From positions 554,380-618,379 of the forward strand of contig JAUSNX010000004.1 of NCBI GenBank assembly GCA_030656015.1: DNA of 64,000 nt. The letters run 5' to 3'. The stretch comes from Methanobacteriaceae archaeon (lineage in GTDB: Archaea > Methanobacteriota > Methanobacteria > Methanobacteriales > Methanobacteriaceae). Below, piece by piece: positions 17,402 through 26,257 of this stretch. The notes beneath the pieces were generated by a model. The model saw only the letters and a program-made list of their open reading frames with translations, was not told where the DNA came from and searched no databases. Both the position numbers and the translations under genes were made by a program. Every line of letters starts with the position of its first letter. Positions within the stretch are counted from its first letter, which is position 1.

Positions 17402-17421
17402 AAGGAATCATATTTCCTTTT
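17402..17421 (+). terminator. Hairpin followed by Ts
   Basis: AAGGAA, six-base loop, TTCCTT, then further Ts. It lies after the candidate structured RNA and before the pycB TATA box, so it could end the RNA transcript. Confidence 0.35.
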
Positions 17422-17444
17422 GACATATATGCATAGTAAAGTAA

Positions 17445-17488
17445 TATATATAAACATTTTGGTAGTTACTCTGAAAAAATAAGAGTAA
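17445..17488 (+). promoter_or_regulatory. pycB promoter with inverted repeat at the start site
   Basis: TATATATAAA (17445-17454) is the best TATA box and predicts transcription start near 17475. A perfect inverted repeat TTACTCT, spacer of 9, AGAGTAA (17466-17472 and 17482-17488) straddles that point. A weaker TATA-like TTTATATATT lies at 17561, but it would leave almost no leader. The repeat could be an operator; a biotin-responsive repressor would make sense for PycB, but this is only inference. Confidence 0.4.
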
Positions 17489-17596
17489 TTAACATTAAAA
17501 GAATACTAATTGAGAAGTATATATGCTAGTTTTGACTATTAAATATAGACAATATAAAAATTTATATATTATGATTTAATGTTTGTGAGGGTCACA

Positions 17597-19318
17597 ATGA
17601 AAGGAATAAAAATTATAGAGACTGCATTCCGAGATGCACATCAGTCTCTCCTGGCAACCCGGATGAGAACCGAAGATATGCTCCCTATTGCTGAAGAAAT
17701 GGATAAAATTGGGTACTTCTCATTGGAAGCATGGGGTGGTGCAACATTCGATACTTGCATTAGATATTTAAATGAAGATCCATGGGACCGGCTAAGAAAC
17801 CTAAAAGAACTTGTAACTAAGACTCCCCTACAGATGCTCCTTAGAGGACAGAATTTAGTTGGTTACAAACATTATCCCGACGATATTGTTAAAAAATTCG
17901 TGGAAAAATCTTATGAAAATGGAATAGATGTTTTCCGGATTTTTGATGCATTAAATGATATTCGAAACATGGAATATGCCATGAAAGTTGCTAAAGCTCA
18001 AGGTGCTCATGTTCAGGGAGTAATAAGTTACACTATCAGTCCCTATCACACCATGGAAAAATACGTGGAATTTGCAAAAGAATTAGAAGCTCTAGAATGT
18101 GATTCCGTTGCTATAAAAGATATGGCTGGGTTAATTTCTCCACATGACACTTACGAACTGGTTAAAACCTTAAAAGAAGAAACAGATTTAAAAGTAAATC
18201 TGCACTGCCATTGTACCAGTGGTATGACTCCAATGAGTTATTATGCTGCCTGTCAGGCAGGAGTTGATATTTTAGACACTGCAATTTCTCCACTTGCATG
18301 GGGAACATCACAGCCACCAACTGAAAGCATGGTAGCAGCCCTTAAGGACACCCCGTATGATACTGACCTTGATTTAAAAGCATTAAATAGTATTAAAAAG
18401 TACTTTGAAGGAATTAGGAAAAAATACAGTAGTATTTTGGATCCAATTGCAGAACAAATCGATACGGATGTTCTAATTTACCAGATTCCTGGAGGAATGC
18501 TTTCTAACCTGGTTTCTCAACTTAAAGCTCAGGATTCTCTGGATAGATACGAGGATGTATTAAAAGAAATGCCTAAAGTAAGGAAAGACATGGGATATCC
18601 TCCATTAGTTACTCCTACCAGCCAGATTGTTGGTATTCAAGCAGTAATGAATGTTTTAGGTGACGAAAGATACAAAATGGTTTCCAACGAAGTTAAAGAT
18701 TACTTTAAAGGATACTATGGAAGACCACCGGCACCAGTAGATCCTGAAATCTCCAAACAGATTATTGGTGATGAAAAACCTATTGATTGTAGGCCAGCAG
18801 ACATTCTAGAACCCCAATACGCTCGATATGAAAAAGAAGGAAAAGAAATGGGAATTATTCACAAAGAAGAAGACATCCTGACTTTTGCTCTTTACCCTGC
18901 CGTGGCCCCTAAATTCTTAAAAGGAGAGGCTGAAGCAGAAATTTTACTTCCTCCTTCAGAAAGTAATGGTTCATGTGATATTTCAGCTATTCCTACTGAA
19001 TACAATGTAGAAGTCGATGGAGACCAATTCGAAGTAAAAGTTGTCCCTACAGGATACATCAGCATCGAAGAAACTGGAAACATTAAACCCCCATCCGGAC
19101 CTGTAGAAGGAGGAGTTAGCTCCACCATGCAGGGAATGGTTCTAAAATTAAAAGTTGCCCCTGGTGACAAAGTTAAGGAAGGAGATGTGGTGGCCGTTAT
19201 TGAAGCCATGAAAATGGAAAATGATATCCAGGCCGCTCATTCTGGAACCGTTGAGGAAATATTCACTGCCGAAGGGGAAACCGTGAATACTGGCGATACA
19301 TTGATGGTTATTAAGTAA
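17597..19318 (+). CDS. pycB: Pyruvate carboxylase subunit B (carboxyltransferase and biotin carrier)
   Basis: Carboxylates pyruvate to oxaloacetate together with the separate biotin carboxylase PycA, feeding the incomplete TCA route. 573 aa. The HMGL-like carboxyltransferase barrel begins ETAFRDAHQSLLATRMRTEDM, with metal and substrate motifs VFRIFDALND, AIKDMAGL and LHCHCTSGM. A PYC_OADA linker (about 290-460) and a C-terminal biotinyl domain with EAMKMEND (biotinylated Lys) follow. The frame opens at 17579, but GAGGGTCAC precedes the ATG at 17597. An oxaloacetate decarboxylase alpha subunit is similar, but no membrane beta/gamma partner is present. PycA is not in this window. Confidence 0.93.
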   Translation: MKGIKIIETAFRDAHQSLLATRMRTEDMLPIAEEMDKIGYFSLEAWGGATFDTCIRYLNEDPWDRLRNLKELVTKTPLQMLLRGQNLVGYKHYPDDIVKKFVEKSYENGIDVFRIFDALNDIRNMEYAMKVAKAQGAHVQGVISYTISPYHTMEKYVEFAKELEALECDSVAIKDMAGLISPHDTYELVKTLKEETDLKVNLHCHCTSGMTPMSYYAACQAGVDILDTAISPLAWGTSQPPTESMVAALKDTPYDTDLDLKALNSIKKYFEGIRKKYSSILDPIAEQIDTDVLIYQIPGGMLSNLVSQLKAQDSLDRYEDVLKEMPKVRKDMGYPPLVTPTSQIVGIQAVMNVLGDERYKMVSNEVKDYFKGYYGRPPAPVDPEISKQIIGDEKPIDCRPADILEPQYARYEKEGKEMGIIHKEEDILTFALYPAVAPKFLKGEAEAEILLPPSESNGSCDISAIPTEYNVEVDGDQFEVKVVPTGYISIEETGNIKPPSGPVEGGVSSTMQGMVLKLKVAPGDKVKEGDVVAVIEAMKMENDIQAAHSGTVEEIFTAEGETVNTGDTLMVIK

Positions 19319-19336
19319 ATAATCATTTATTTATCC

Positions 19337-19342
19337 TTTTTT
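19337..19342 (+). terminator. Oligo-T after pycB
   Basis: T6 preceded by CC, 19 nt after the pycB stop; plausible archaeal terminator. Confidence 0.3.
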
Positions 19343-19550
19343 ATTATATGAATAATAATTGATTTTTATAATTCCTTTTTTATTCTAAATTTATTTTTTT
19401 AAATTATAAATCAAAAAATAATTTAATTTATTTTTATTATTTGTGAAAAATTAATTGTTCTATCTTTTGAAAGTCGATTAATAATATTTAAATAATAAAA
19501 TAACACTTTATTATTAAAGATTTAAAAATCAATAATAAGGAGGCAATACA

Positions 19551-19949
19551 ATAATTAAAAAAGGAACTATCATTGCACTATTAATACTCTCACTTTTCGT
19601 ATGCTGCCTGCAAATGGCCAGTCCAGTAGCTGCAGTTAAAGTTATTGATCATGGATCATCTTATGATTCTGAATCAAGCACAGCAACTACTTGGAAAACC
19701 TATCAGTACAGTCCTAATTATATAATCATGAAAATGAAATCTTATGAAAAAAAGAAGATAATAGGCACTACAACTATTACTATTAAAAAAGTCAGCAATA
19801 AAAAATTAGTGGTTATTCAGGTAATGCAAAGTAAATCAAAAAATCCTGATGGCTTGATGAGTTATTATTACGGTAAAATAACCGATTATATTAAATACTC
19901 AGGAAATGCCAGTAAATTCTATTATAATGAAATGAGGCCGGGTTTATAG
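19551..19949 (+). CDS. Small secreted protein with apparent AUA start
   Basis: 132 aa. The N-terminus IKKGTIIALLILSLFV then CCLQMASPVAA is a typical signal peptide; the mature part (VKVIDHGSSYDSES and onward) is rich in Lys, Tyr and Ser and ends in NEMRPGL. No ATG opens the signal peptide: the first ATG (19614) falls inside its cleavage region. The strong ribosome binding site AAGGAGG (19537-19543) is 7 nt before ATA 19551, which is followed by ATT AAA AAA. AUA, or less likely the AUU after it, is therefore the apparent start. The short secreted lineage-specific type is common in Methanobacteriales; function unknown. Confidence 0.65.
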   Translation: MIKKGTIIALLILSLFVCCLQMASPVAAVKVIDHGSSYDSESSTATTWKTYQYSPNYIIMKMKSYEKKKIIGTTTITIKKVSNKKLVVIQVMQSKSKNPDGLMSYYYGKITDYIKYSGNASKFYYNEMRPGL

Positions 19950-20056
19950 AATACTAGATTAAGTGTGGTTAACTATAATCATACTAAAATTTTATTTTTA
20001 AATTGTTTAAGTAAAAATGTTTAGAATATCTAAAAAATTATAGATAATTAAATATA

Positions 20057-20581
20057 TCAACTTTTTTGCAAATAAACCGCCTGAATCATGGGAACCATTT
20101 TGTATTCGCCGGAGTTAGGGTCTGGTATGGAAGCAAGGTCGCCATATTCACCAAATATATTAATAGTATTTCCTGAGTTAAATGGAGCACTATCTCCATA
20201 AGTTACCACAATAAAAGGATATTTGGTAATCTCAGGTACTTGAATTATTATATCCGAAGAGTTAGAAGAATTTGATAAAATGCTGACTATTTTTCCCGTA
20301 CATTTTACATTCTTAGCCACTAAACTACTTGTATCCCAGCCAGTGGGAATAACACTATTTTCCAATTGAACACAAGAGGCATCGTAATCTTTCAGTTCTG
20401 ATCCATTAATTGGTTTTAAGTAAGAATCATTAGCTGCAGTTGGAAGTACTGTCTCATTATCATCCGTAAAAATTGTTACACCTTGAGAAATCAAGAAAGA
20501 ACCTAATAACACGGCCCCGCCAACAATAAGTGCCCCAATTATTATAGCTATCACAATTATAACTGAATCATATTTTTCCAT
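20057..20581 (-). CDS. Membrane-anchored protein with OB-fold-like domain
   Basis: 174 aa. One N-terminal membrane helix (residues 7-33), a Thr/Asn-rich linker, then an extracytoplasmic beta-rich domain: VKCTGKIVSILSNSSNSSDIIIQVP, PFIVVTYGDSAPFNSGNTINIFGEYGDL and PMIQAVYLQK. The order resembles the OB-fold of tRNA_anti-like or DUF4131-like proteins (strand, GKI/GxYxG, strand). Family assignment is tentative. GGGGTAAAGA precedes the ATG. Confidence 0.6.
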   Translation of the reverse strand: MEKYDSVIIVIAIIIGALIVGGAVLLGSFLISQGVTIFTDDNETVLPTAANDSYLKPINGSELKDYDASCVQLENSVIPTGWDTSSLVAKNVKCTGKIVSILSNSSNSSDIIIQVPEITKYPFIVVTYGDSAPFNSGNTINIFGEYGDLASIPDPNSGEYKMVPMIQAVYLQKS

Positions 20582-20761
20582 TCTTTACCCCATAATAATT
20601 AAAATCTTAACAAAAATATCATGTTTTTAATATACTTAATTAAGATTCATTATTAATAAATTAAGAATATTTTGATCTAATTCTTCGTATTAATAATTAA
20701 TTTCAAAAATCCTACAGATAAATAAATGAAAAAGTAATAAAAATAGGTTTAAATTAAAAAA

Positions 20762-21451
20762 TCATTTATAATTAGTTTTATCTACCACACCAGCCATTTC
20801 AAAGGCCCTTTTGCGCCTCATACAAGATTCACAAAGTCCACAATGTTGTTCTTCACCCATATAACAAGAATAACTCATTTCCATAGGTGCGTCTACAGTT
20901 TCACCCATTTCAACAATCTCATTCTTATTTAAATCAATAACTGGGGCCTCAATCTGAACTCCTTCCAAGGTCCCAATTTCAAGAGTTTTATTAAAGGCCT
21001 CTAAAAATTCTCGAGAGTTGTCTGGAAAAGTAACTGCTTCTTCCAAATCCCAGCCCACAATAATTATTTCTGCATCCTCGGCCTCAGCAAATGCCGTGGC
21101 AATGGCCGTAAATACCACATTTCTACCAGGAACCCATACTTTCCGGGCTGTTTCGTCGCAGATTTCTTTATCATCCAGTTTATCACTTTCTAACTGAGGA
21201 ACTTCATTTTCATGATCTGTTAGGGCCGATTTCCCCAATTTACCCAGCCAGGATAAATCCATAACCGTGTGTTTAATACCTAATTTTTGGCAAATTTGTT
21301 TAGATGACTCAATTTCCATCTTAGCACTGCGTTGGCCGTAATCAAAGGTTAAAGCATGAATTTCATATTCTTCTTTTAAAGCAGAAGTGGCTACAGTTGA
21401 ATCCAATCCTCCAGAAAGGACTGAAATTGCTTTTTTCTGTTTCTGTGGCAT
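20762..21451 (-). CDS. queC: 7-cyano-7-deazaguanine (preQ0) synthase
   Basis: ATP-dependent conversion of 7-carboxy-7-deazaguanine to preQ0, the precursor of archaeosine in archaeal tRNA. 229 aa. PP-loop SGGLDSTVA at residues 13-21 and the C-terminal zinc site CYMGEEQHCGLCESCMRRK. GRNVVF in the middle is also typical. The next gene, larC, is on the same strand upstream but separated by about 120 nt. Start set by GGGGAATAATA before the ATG. Confidence 0.95.
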   Translation of the reverse strand: MPQKQKKAISVLSGGLDSTVATSALKEEYEIHALTFDYGQRSAKMEIESSKQICQKLGIKHTVMDLSWLGKLGKSALTDHENEVPQLESDKLDDKEICDETARKVWVPGRNVVFTAIATAFAEAEDAEIIIVGWDLEEAVTFPDNSREFLEAFNKTLEIGTLEGVQIEAPVIDLNKNEIVEMGETVDAPMEMSYSCYMGEEQHCGLCESCMRRKRAFEMAGVVDKTNYK

Positions 21452-21575
21452 TATTATTCCCCGTGTATCTAAAATTTTAATTAAAATTTAATTTAAACAT
21501 GATTTAATTTTAATATTAAATTAGAGTTAAAAATAAATTATAGTAAATAGCTACTAATAACTTATTAAACTCTTT

Positions 21576-22784
21576 TTATTCATCAGGGCTATTTAAATAT
21601 TGTTTAAAAGCTTTATTTGCCTTTTCCATTACATCTTTAAGTGGAATTCCAGTTTCTTCGGAAACCCCGCGAGCATCCTCATATTCTACACGAGAATTTA
21701 TTATTTGAGATCCCATCATTCCTAATTTAAATCGAATTTTTCTTTTTCCTTTAATATCCACTTCTAAAGGAACTATCTTTCTATCAAGAATACTTCGATG
21801 AACCTGTGGAAAAGTTCTAATGCCCAGAGTACCTGTTTCCCTGAATATGGCCCCCAAGACATTTTCAGAATCTTTTAACTTACATATTACTCTTAAAAGC
21901 TGTCCCGGCCTATTTTTCTTCATGATTATCGGTATCAAAACTACATCCAATGCACCATCTTTCATTAAGCGCTTAAAAATGTGGCCCATGACTTCCCCAC
22001 TTAGATGATCAATATTTGTCTCCAGCAAAACTATTTTATCTTGTTTAACTGGACTTAAACCTCTACTAACCCTAAGAACATTTGGAAAATCTAGATCCAT
22101 TCCCCCTGCACCATATCCTGTACTCTGATGCATGAAAGGTGGATAAAATTCCTGGAAGTCTTGAACCATGGTCATTAAAAGAGCAGCCCCTGTAGGTGTG
22201 GTTAGTTCCTTGTTCTCTGGGCCTCCAAAGCTGGCAGCTCCTCTTAAAATATCTAATGCAGATGGAGAAGGTATGGGAATTCTTCCGTGGGCTGTTTCCT
22301 TAGTTCCTCCACCAAGAGCAGTAGGAAGGCCATAAATAACTTCCTTATCAAAATTCAAATCAAAATAAGCAAATGCAGAACCAATTACATCTGCAACCGC
22401 ATCAGCAGCACCCACTTCATGAAAATGTATTTTAGATAATGGTAATCCATGTATTTGAGATTCAGATTCAGCAATTCTCTGAAAAACCGCACGAGAAAAG
22501 GCCATCATTCTCTCATCAATGAATTCATGATTTATTTCTTCCAGTTTTTCTAAAAAATCCATGTATTTAATAGAATGAGTTTCATCGCATGTTACATTCA
22601 CATAAGTGGCCTGAATACCAGATTTATCTACAGACGAAACATTAACATCTGCCCCTCCAAAAAAAGACGCTGAATATTCCATTACCTCTTTTACTTTTTC
22701 CGGGTGAGCTCCTAAATCAATTAAAGCTCCTACCACCATATTTCCTGAAATTCCTGCTGTTTGCGGATCAATTATAACGACCAT
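21576..22784 (-). CDS. larC: Nickel-pincer nucleotide cofactor biosynthesis protein LarC
   Basis: CTP-dependent nickel insertion enzyme (DUF111/TIGR00299 family), 402 aa. N-terminal DPQTAGISGNMVVGALIDLG, then LSKIHFHEVGAADAVADVIG, ELTTPTGAALL, STGYGAGGMDL and the C-terminal nickel-binding half (LLETNIDHLSGEVMGHIF, KKNRPGQLLRVI, ETGTLGIR). It is one continuous frame, unlike the split larC1/larC2 of lactobacilli. No larA or larB in the window, so its client enzyme is unknown. GGTGGAGAA precedes the ATG. Confidence 0.9.
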   Translation of the reverse strand: MVVIIDPQTAGISGNMVVGALIDLGAHPEKVKEVMEYSASFFGGADVNVSSVDKSGIQATYVNVTCDETHSIKYMDFLEKLEEINHEFIDERMMAFSRAVFQRIAESESQIHGLPLSKIHFHEVGAADAVADVIGSAFAYFDLNFDKEVIYGLPTALGGGTKETAHGRIPIPSPSALDILRGAASFGGPENKELTTPTGAALLMTMVQDFQEFYPPFMHQSTGYGAGGMDLDFPNVLRVSRGLSPVKQDKIVLLETNIDHLSGEVMGHIFKRLMKDGALDVVLIPIIMKKNRPGQLLRVICKLKDSENVLGAIFRETGTLGIRTFPQVHRSILDRKIVPLEVDIKGKRKIRFKLGMMGSQIINSRVEYEDARGVSEETGIPLKDVMEKANKAFKQYLNSPDE

Positions 22785-22996
22785 GGTTCTCCACCAGTTT
22801 TAAATAATTATAATAATCAAAAATCTAATTGAATATCTATATTAAGAATTTAATAAATCATTGGTAAAATTTTGAATAAAAATACTGATTATCTAAAAAA
22901 TAAAACTAAAAATATTCTAAGAATTAGATATTCTAGAAATATTAAAAATATTTAGGAAAAATTTAAAATTAAAAAAATTAATAGAAAACCTTGATT

Positions 22997-23329
22997 TCAC
23001 TGTTTTGGAGAATTAACAATTATTCTACGGATAGGAACTTCCACAATAGTGTATCTTTCGTTTTCCATGGTTTCGCTAATTTCCTCAATTATAGCATCCA
23101 CTCGCTCCTCGTCTAATACAGAACACACTAAAATAGCATCTCTGGCCGAGTCCCTAATAACAGATATAGCTGATTTAGGATCTTCCTTAATAGCAAAGCC
23201 CTGCCATTCCTGAGGAGATATTCCCTTATATTCCACTATATAAAAGCCCGTTACCCCTTTTTCTGATAATATATTCATTATCTTTCCCAGGTTCTCCACT
23301 TCTACAAAAACCCGAAGATGAACTTTCAT
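22997..23329 (-). CDS. PII-like archaeal protein (MJ1244 type)
   Basis: 110 aa with a beta-alpha-beta ferredoxin-like layout: [35 protein letters not shown], then [24 protein letters not shown] and a final strand [13 protein letters not shown]. This resembles the PII/GlnK fold and the conserved methanogen family known from memory as MJ1244-like. No T-loop Tyr is obvious. Divergent from, and about 55 nt before, the CbiS-like gene. Function unknown. GGTGGTATA is the ribosome binding site. Confidence 0.65.
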   Translation of the reverse strand: MKVHLRVFVEVENLGKIMNILSEKGVTGFYIVEYKGISPQEWQGFAIKEDPKSAISVIRDSARDAILVCSVLDEERVDAIIEEISETMENERYTIVEVPIRRIIVNSPKQ

Positions 23330-23383
23330 TATACCACCTTTTTATTAAATATGTTGCCCACATTATATAATAATGGTGATTTA

Positions 23384-24511
23384 ATGGAAAAGGCCAATAA
23401 AATAAACATATCAGATTCAACAGTTCATCAAACTTCAGATTTTGTTTTAATCAGTCGAAAAAAGGGTTTTGACAGTATTAGTCTTTGTGATGTAGGTTCT
23501 GGATTCAAAAATGTGGAGAATATATTTTGCACATCTCTTTTTACCGAAAATGGGTGTAAAATAACTGATGATGAGATTTTAAATAAATCTAACAACCATA
23601 CTCCACCCCTGACATTTTCTGGGCCTTCTGCAGGAATAGTAAACAATATCTCAAATCAAAATTTCTATATTAAAAATTCTAAAGATTTAACCACGATTAT
23701 TGGCCTTGAAAAATTCAAAAAAGAAAAATTAAGTGATAATTTAGAAAAATTAGAAAATTATCCACAGCATATGCCCCAATTAGATATTATATTAATTATA
23801 AATCAAGCATTATCCTCTGAAAATCTTTTATTATGCTTTAAAACTGCTCTGGAAGCAAAAAATTTTGTTTTGGAAAATTTAGGAATACCTTTGAATTTGA
23901 GAAATAAATTAAGCAAGGATAATTCCATCATAGTTGCTTGTACTGCCTTTTCAGATAATTCTGATGCAAATACTGCTCAAAATGTTACGGCAAATATTAA
24001 TGAGAACATAAACGAGCTTTCAAATTCAATAAACTCCTTTGTAGCTGAATCTTGCACCGAGGCCCTTGATCAATCTGGATTTTCATTGGGAATTTTAGAT
24101 TATATCTATGAACAAGGAATAAACATTGATGATATGGTAGAATCTGGTATGGAACTTTGTGTGGGAGTAGAAGTTGATCATGCCTTAAAAGATAAATTAA
24201 AAAAACAGATATTAAAATCTTTAGAGGATTTAAATGTAATTGCCCTTTTAATGGCCGCATTTCGAGTGGAAGAGACCTTTCAAAACCATCGTGTTCGTGA
24301 AGTAAATGTGGATGATGATCCAGCTTATTTATACACCGATGAAGTTCTGGGAATAGCAATCTCCAACCAAATTGCAGGAACCAAAGCTACATTTAATTTT
24401 AAACGCTATGATGAAGAAAAACCAGGCATAATAAGCACATTAGGGCCCATGGTAGATGACATAATTGCTGGTTTAATTGCGGGTTGTATGTCCAAGATAT
24501 TTGAAGAATAA
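23384..24511 (+). CDS. CbiS-like bifunctional cobamide protein (CbiZ-like and CobZ/PgpA domains)
   Basis: 375 aa. The N-terminal half resembles adenosylcobinamide amidohydrolase CbiZ ([35 protein letters not shown]). The C-terminal half is PgpA-like alpha-ribazole-phosphate phosphatase CobZ: DEVLGIAI, then [28 protein letters not shown]. CbiS of Methanopyrus has this two-domain order. In CbiZ proteins I recall a GTGTD-type motif before IxVAC; here the place reads [11 protein letters not shown], so the amidohydrolase half may be altered or inactive. GGTGAT precedes the ATG at 23384; the earlier ATG at 23318 overlaps the divergent gene. It is followed by cobS, which uses the product alpha-ribazole. 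Confidence 0.75.
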   Translation: MEKANKINISDSTVHQTSDFVLISRKKGFDSISLCDVGSGFKNVENIFCTSLFTENGCKITDDEILNKSNNHTPPLTFSGPSAGIVNNISNQNFYIKNSKDLTTIIGLEKFKKEKLSDNLEKLENYPQHMPQLDIILIINQALSSENLLLCFKTALEAKNFVLENLGIPLNLRNKLSKDNSIIVACTAFSDNSDANTAQNVTANINENINELSNSINSFVAESCTEALDQSGFSLGILDYIYEQGINIDDMVESGMELCVGVEVDHALKDKLKKQILKSLEDLNVIALLMAAFRVEETFQNHRVREVNVDDDPAYLYTDEVLGIAISNQIAGTKATFNFKRYDEEKPGIISTLGPMVDDIIAGLIAGCMSKIFEE

Positions 24512-24636
24512 TAGATACAAATAAATAAAATATAGAATTATTTAGTTAATTTATTAATTATATAAATTATAATTTTTATTATAAATTTTAAAAAAGATTT
24601 CAAATTGGGATGCAAACTTGGGCCGGAGATTTTCAG

Positions 24637-25455
24637 ATGTTACAGAGAAAAGAAAAACCACTTAGAAGCAGTAGTTATCATAAAAGTCTTAATCGGCAAA
24701 AAGAACATGTATGGTATAGGGGAATTCCTGGACTAATATCCTTTTCCACCATACTGCCCATAAATATCCACACAAGCATTGCGGAAATGGCAAGATATAC
24801 TTGGATCTGGCCTTTTATTGGAGGCTTTATTGGAGCATTAGTGGGTGTCGTGGGATTACTATTATCCAATGTCTTCATGTTTTCACCCATAGTTACAGCT
24901 GCTGTGGTCTATAGCTTTGCCATATGGTTCACCGGATTTCATCATCTAGATGGTTTAATGGATTTAGGCGATGCCCTAATGGCCCATGGCACTCCGGAAC
25001 GTAAAATAGAAATTATGCGCGATTTAAGAATTGGAACTGGTGGTATTGCACTATTCTTTATGGTAGCTGTTACCACAGTGGCCGCTATTGCATCTTTACC
25101 CATCCTTAACATATTTTTAGTATTGTTTATATCAGAAATATCTGCCAAAATGGGATTGATAAGTTGTTGCCTTGTATCCACCCCTATTGGTAATGGAACT
25201 GGGCGTCATTTCATAGAAGCCATAAATTTACCACATTTTAGTTTAATCACTTTAATCACATCCATTATTGGCCTTCTGGCCCTTAATTGGATGGGCCTAA
25301 TTGGTATTCTGGGAGGAATCGCCGGTGGGCTTATTACTGCATTATATGTCAAAATCAATATGAAATATGCTACTGGAGACGTTTTGGGAGCTTCCAATGA
25401 AGTAGCTCGAATGACAGCTATTTTAGCTATGATAATGGCTTTTATCTGGATTTAA
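24637..25455 (+). CDS. cobS: Adenosylcobinamide-GDP ribazoletransferase (cobalamin synthase)
   Basis: Membrane enzyme joining adenosylcobinamide-GDP and alpha-ribazole, the last step of cobamide assembly. 272 aa, about seven membrane helices. Family signature FHHLDGLMDLGDALMAHGTPERKIEIMRD then GTGGIA. GGLITA and GDVLGASNEV near the C-terminus also fit. ATG 24637 is preferred to 24610 because GGAGAT lies 6 nt before it. It lies 125 nt after the CbiS-like gene, in the same direction. Cobamide is needed for Mtr-dependent methyl transfer. Confidence 0.92.
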   Translation: MLQRKEKPLRSSSYHKSLNRQKEHVWYRGIPGLISFSTILPINIHTSIAEMARYTWIWPFIGGFIGALVGVVGLLLSNVFMFSPIVTAAVVYSFAIWFTGFHHLDGLMDLGDALMAHGTPERKIEIMRDLRIGTGGIALFFMVAVTTVAAIASLPILNIFLVLFISEISAKMGLISCCLVSTPIGNGTGRHFIEAINLPHFSLITLITSIIGLLALNWMGLIGILGGIAGGLITALYVKINMKYATGDVLGASNEVARMTAILAMIMAFIWI

Positions 25456-25632
25456 TTAAATTAGAATTATAATTAGTTTTAATCTATTTTAAGAATTAAA
25501 TTATTTTTATTAAAAATATTAATGGAATAAATAGAAATATAATGAATTTAAATTTAATAAAAGAGAATAATTAAATCAATTACTTTTAATTTTAATTATA
25601 ATTTAAATTATTTATTAAGGGACTTGTTTAAC

Positions 25633-26172
25633 ATGAATATCAGTGTTTTAAGATTAGATCATCGCCGAAGAAGAGATGCTAGAATCACCACCCACGTTTG
25701 CCTTACAGCTAGGGCCTTTGGGGCCAGTGAAGTGATTTTAAGTGGAGAAAGAGACAAAAAACTCATGGAAAATGTGGAAGACGTTCGAGAAAGATGGGGT
25801 GGATCTTTTAAGGTCTCCTATCAAAAGAACTGGGACAATTTAATTGAAGAATGGCAGAAAAATGGTGGAGAAGTTATACATCTCACCATGTACGGTACAC
25901 CGGTCCAGGCAGCAGTTCCTGAGATTCAAAAAAGTGAAAAAGATAAACTTATAGTTGTGGGCGGGTCTAGAGTCCCTACCCCAGTTTATAAGGCCGCAGA
26001 TTGGAATGTTTCGGTCACCAATCAGCCCCATTCTGAAGTTTCCTCACTGGGCGTATTCATGCACATGCTAATGGATGGAAAGGAGTTTGATCTGGACTTT
26101 AAAGGGGGGAAACTGGAAGTAGTCCCTTGTGCTGAAGGAAAACAGATTATAACTCATGAAGAGTTTGATTAA
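25633..26172 (+). CDS. tRNA (cytidine(56)-2'-O)-methyltransferase Trm56
   Basis: SAM-dependent 2'-O-methylation of C56 in the T-loop of archaeal tRNAs; SPOUT-class knotted enzyme. 179 aa. Seen: SVLRLDHRRRRDARITTHVCLTARAFGA, LTMYGTP, the knot segment LIVVGGSRVPTPVY and NVSVTNQPHSEVSSLGVFMH. Nearly all archaeal genomes carry this gene. The frame is open at a TTG (25624), but the ATG at 25633 directly precedes NISVLRLDHR. Confidence 0.92.
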   Translation: MNISVLRLDHRRRRDARITTHVCLTARAFGASEVILSGERDKKLMENVEDVRERWGGSFKVSYQKNWDNLIEEWQKNGGEVIHLTMYGTPVQAAVPEIQKSEKDKLIVVGGSRVPTPVYKAADWNVSVTNQPHSEVSSLGVFMHMLMDGKEFDLDFKGGKLEVVPCAEGKQIITHEEFD

Positions 26173-26257
26173 ATTTTTAATATTAATTTAATATTTAATC
26201 AGATAATATCCTAATCTTTATTTTTATCCTTATTTTTTAATTTTTTATGTTTTTTAA

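Larger units (their letters stand above)
16752..17596. other. Long non-coding region upstream of pycB
   Basis: 845 nt without a gene between the ferredoxin and pycB. It holds two strong inverted-repeat elements (16948-17040 and 17177-17379), a hairpin followed by Ts (17402-17421) and a TATA box at 17445-17454. These are entered separately. The arrangement looks like one or two small RNA genes followed by the pycB promoter. Confidence 0.5.

Noticed and set aside
21576..22784. Programmed frameshift expected for LarC
   Set aside because: The gene is one continuous frame here, so no frameshift is needed.
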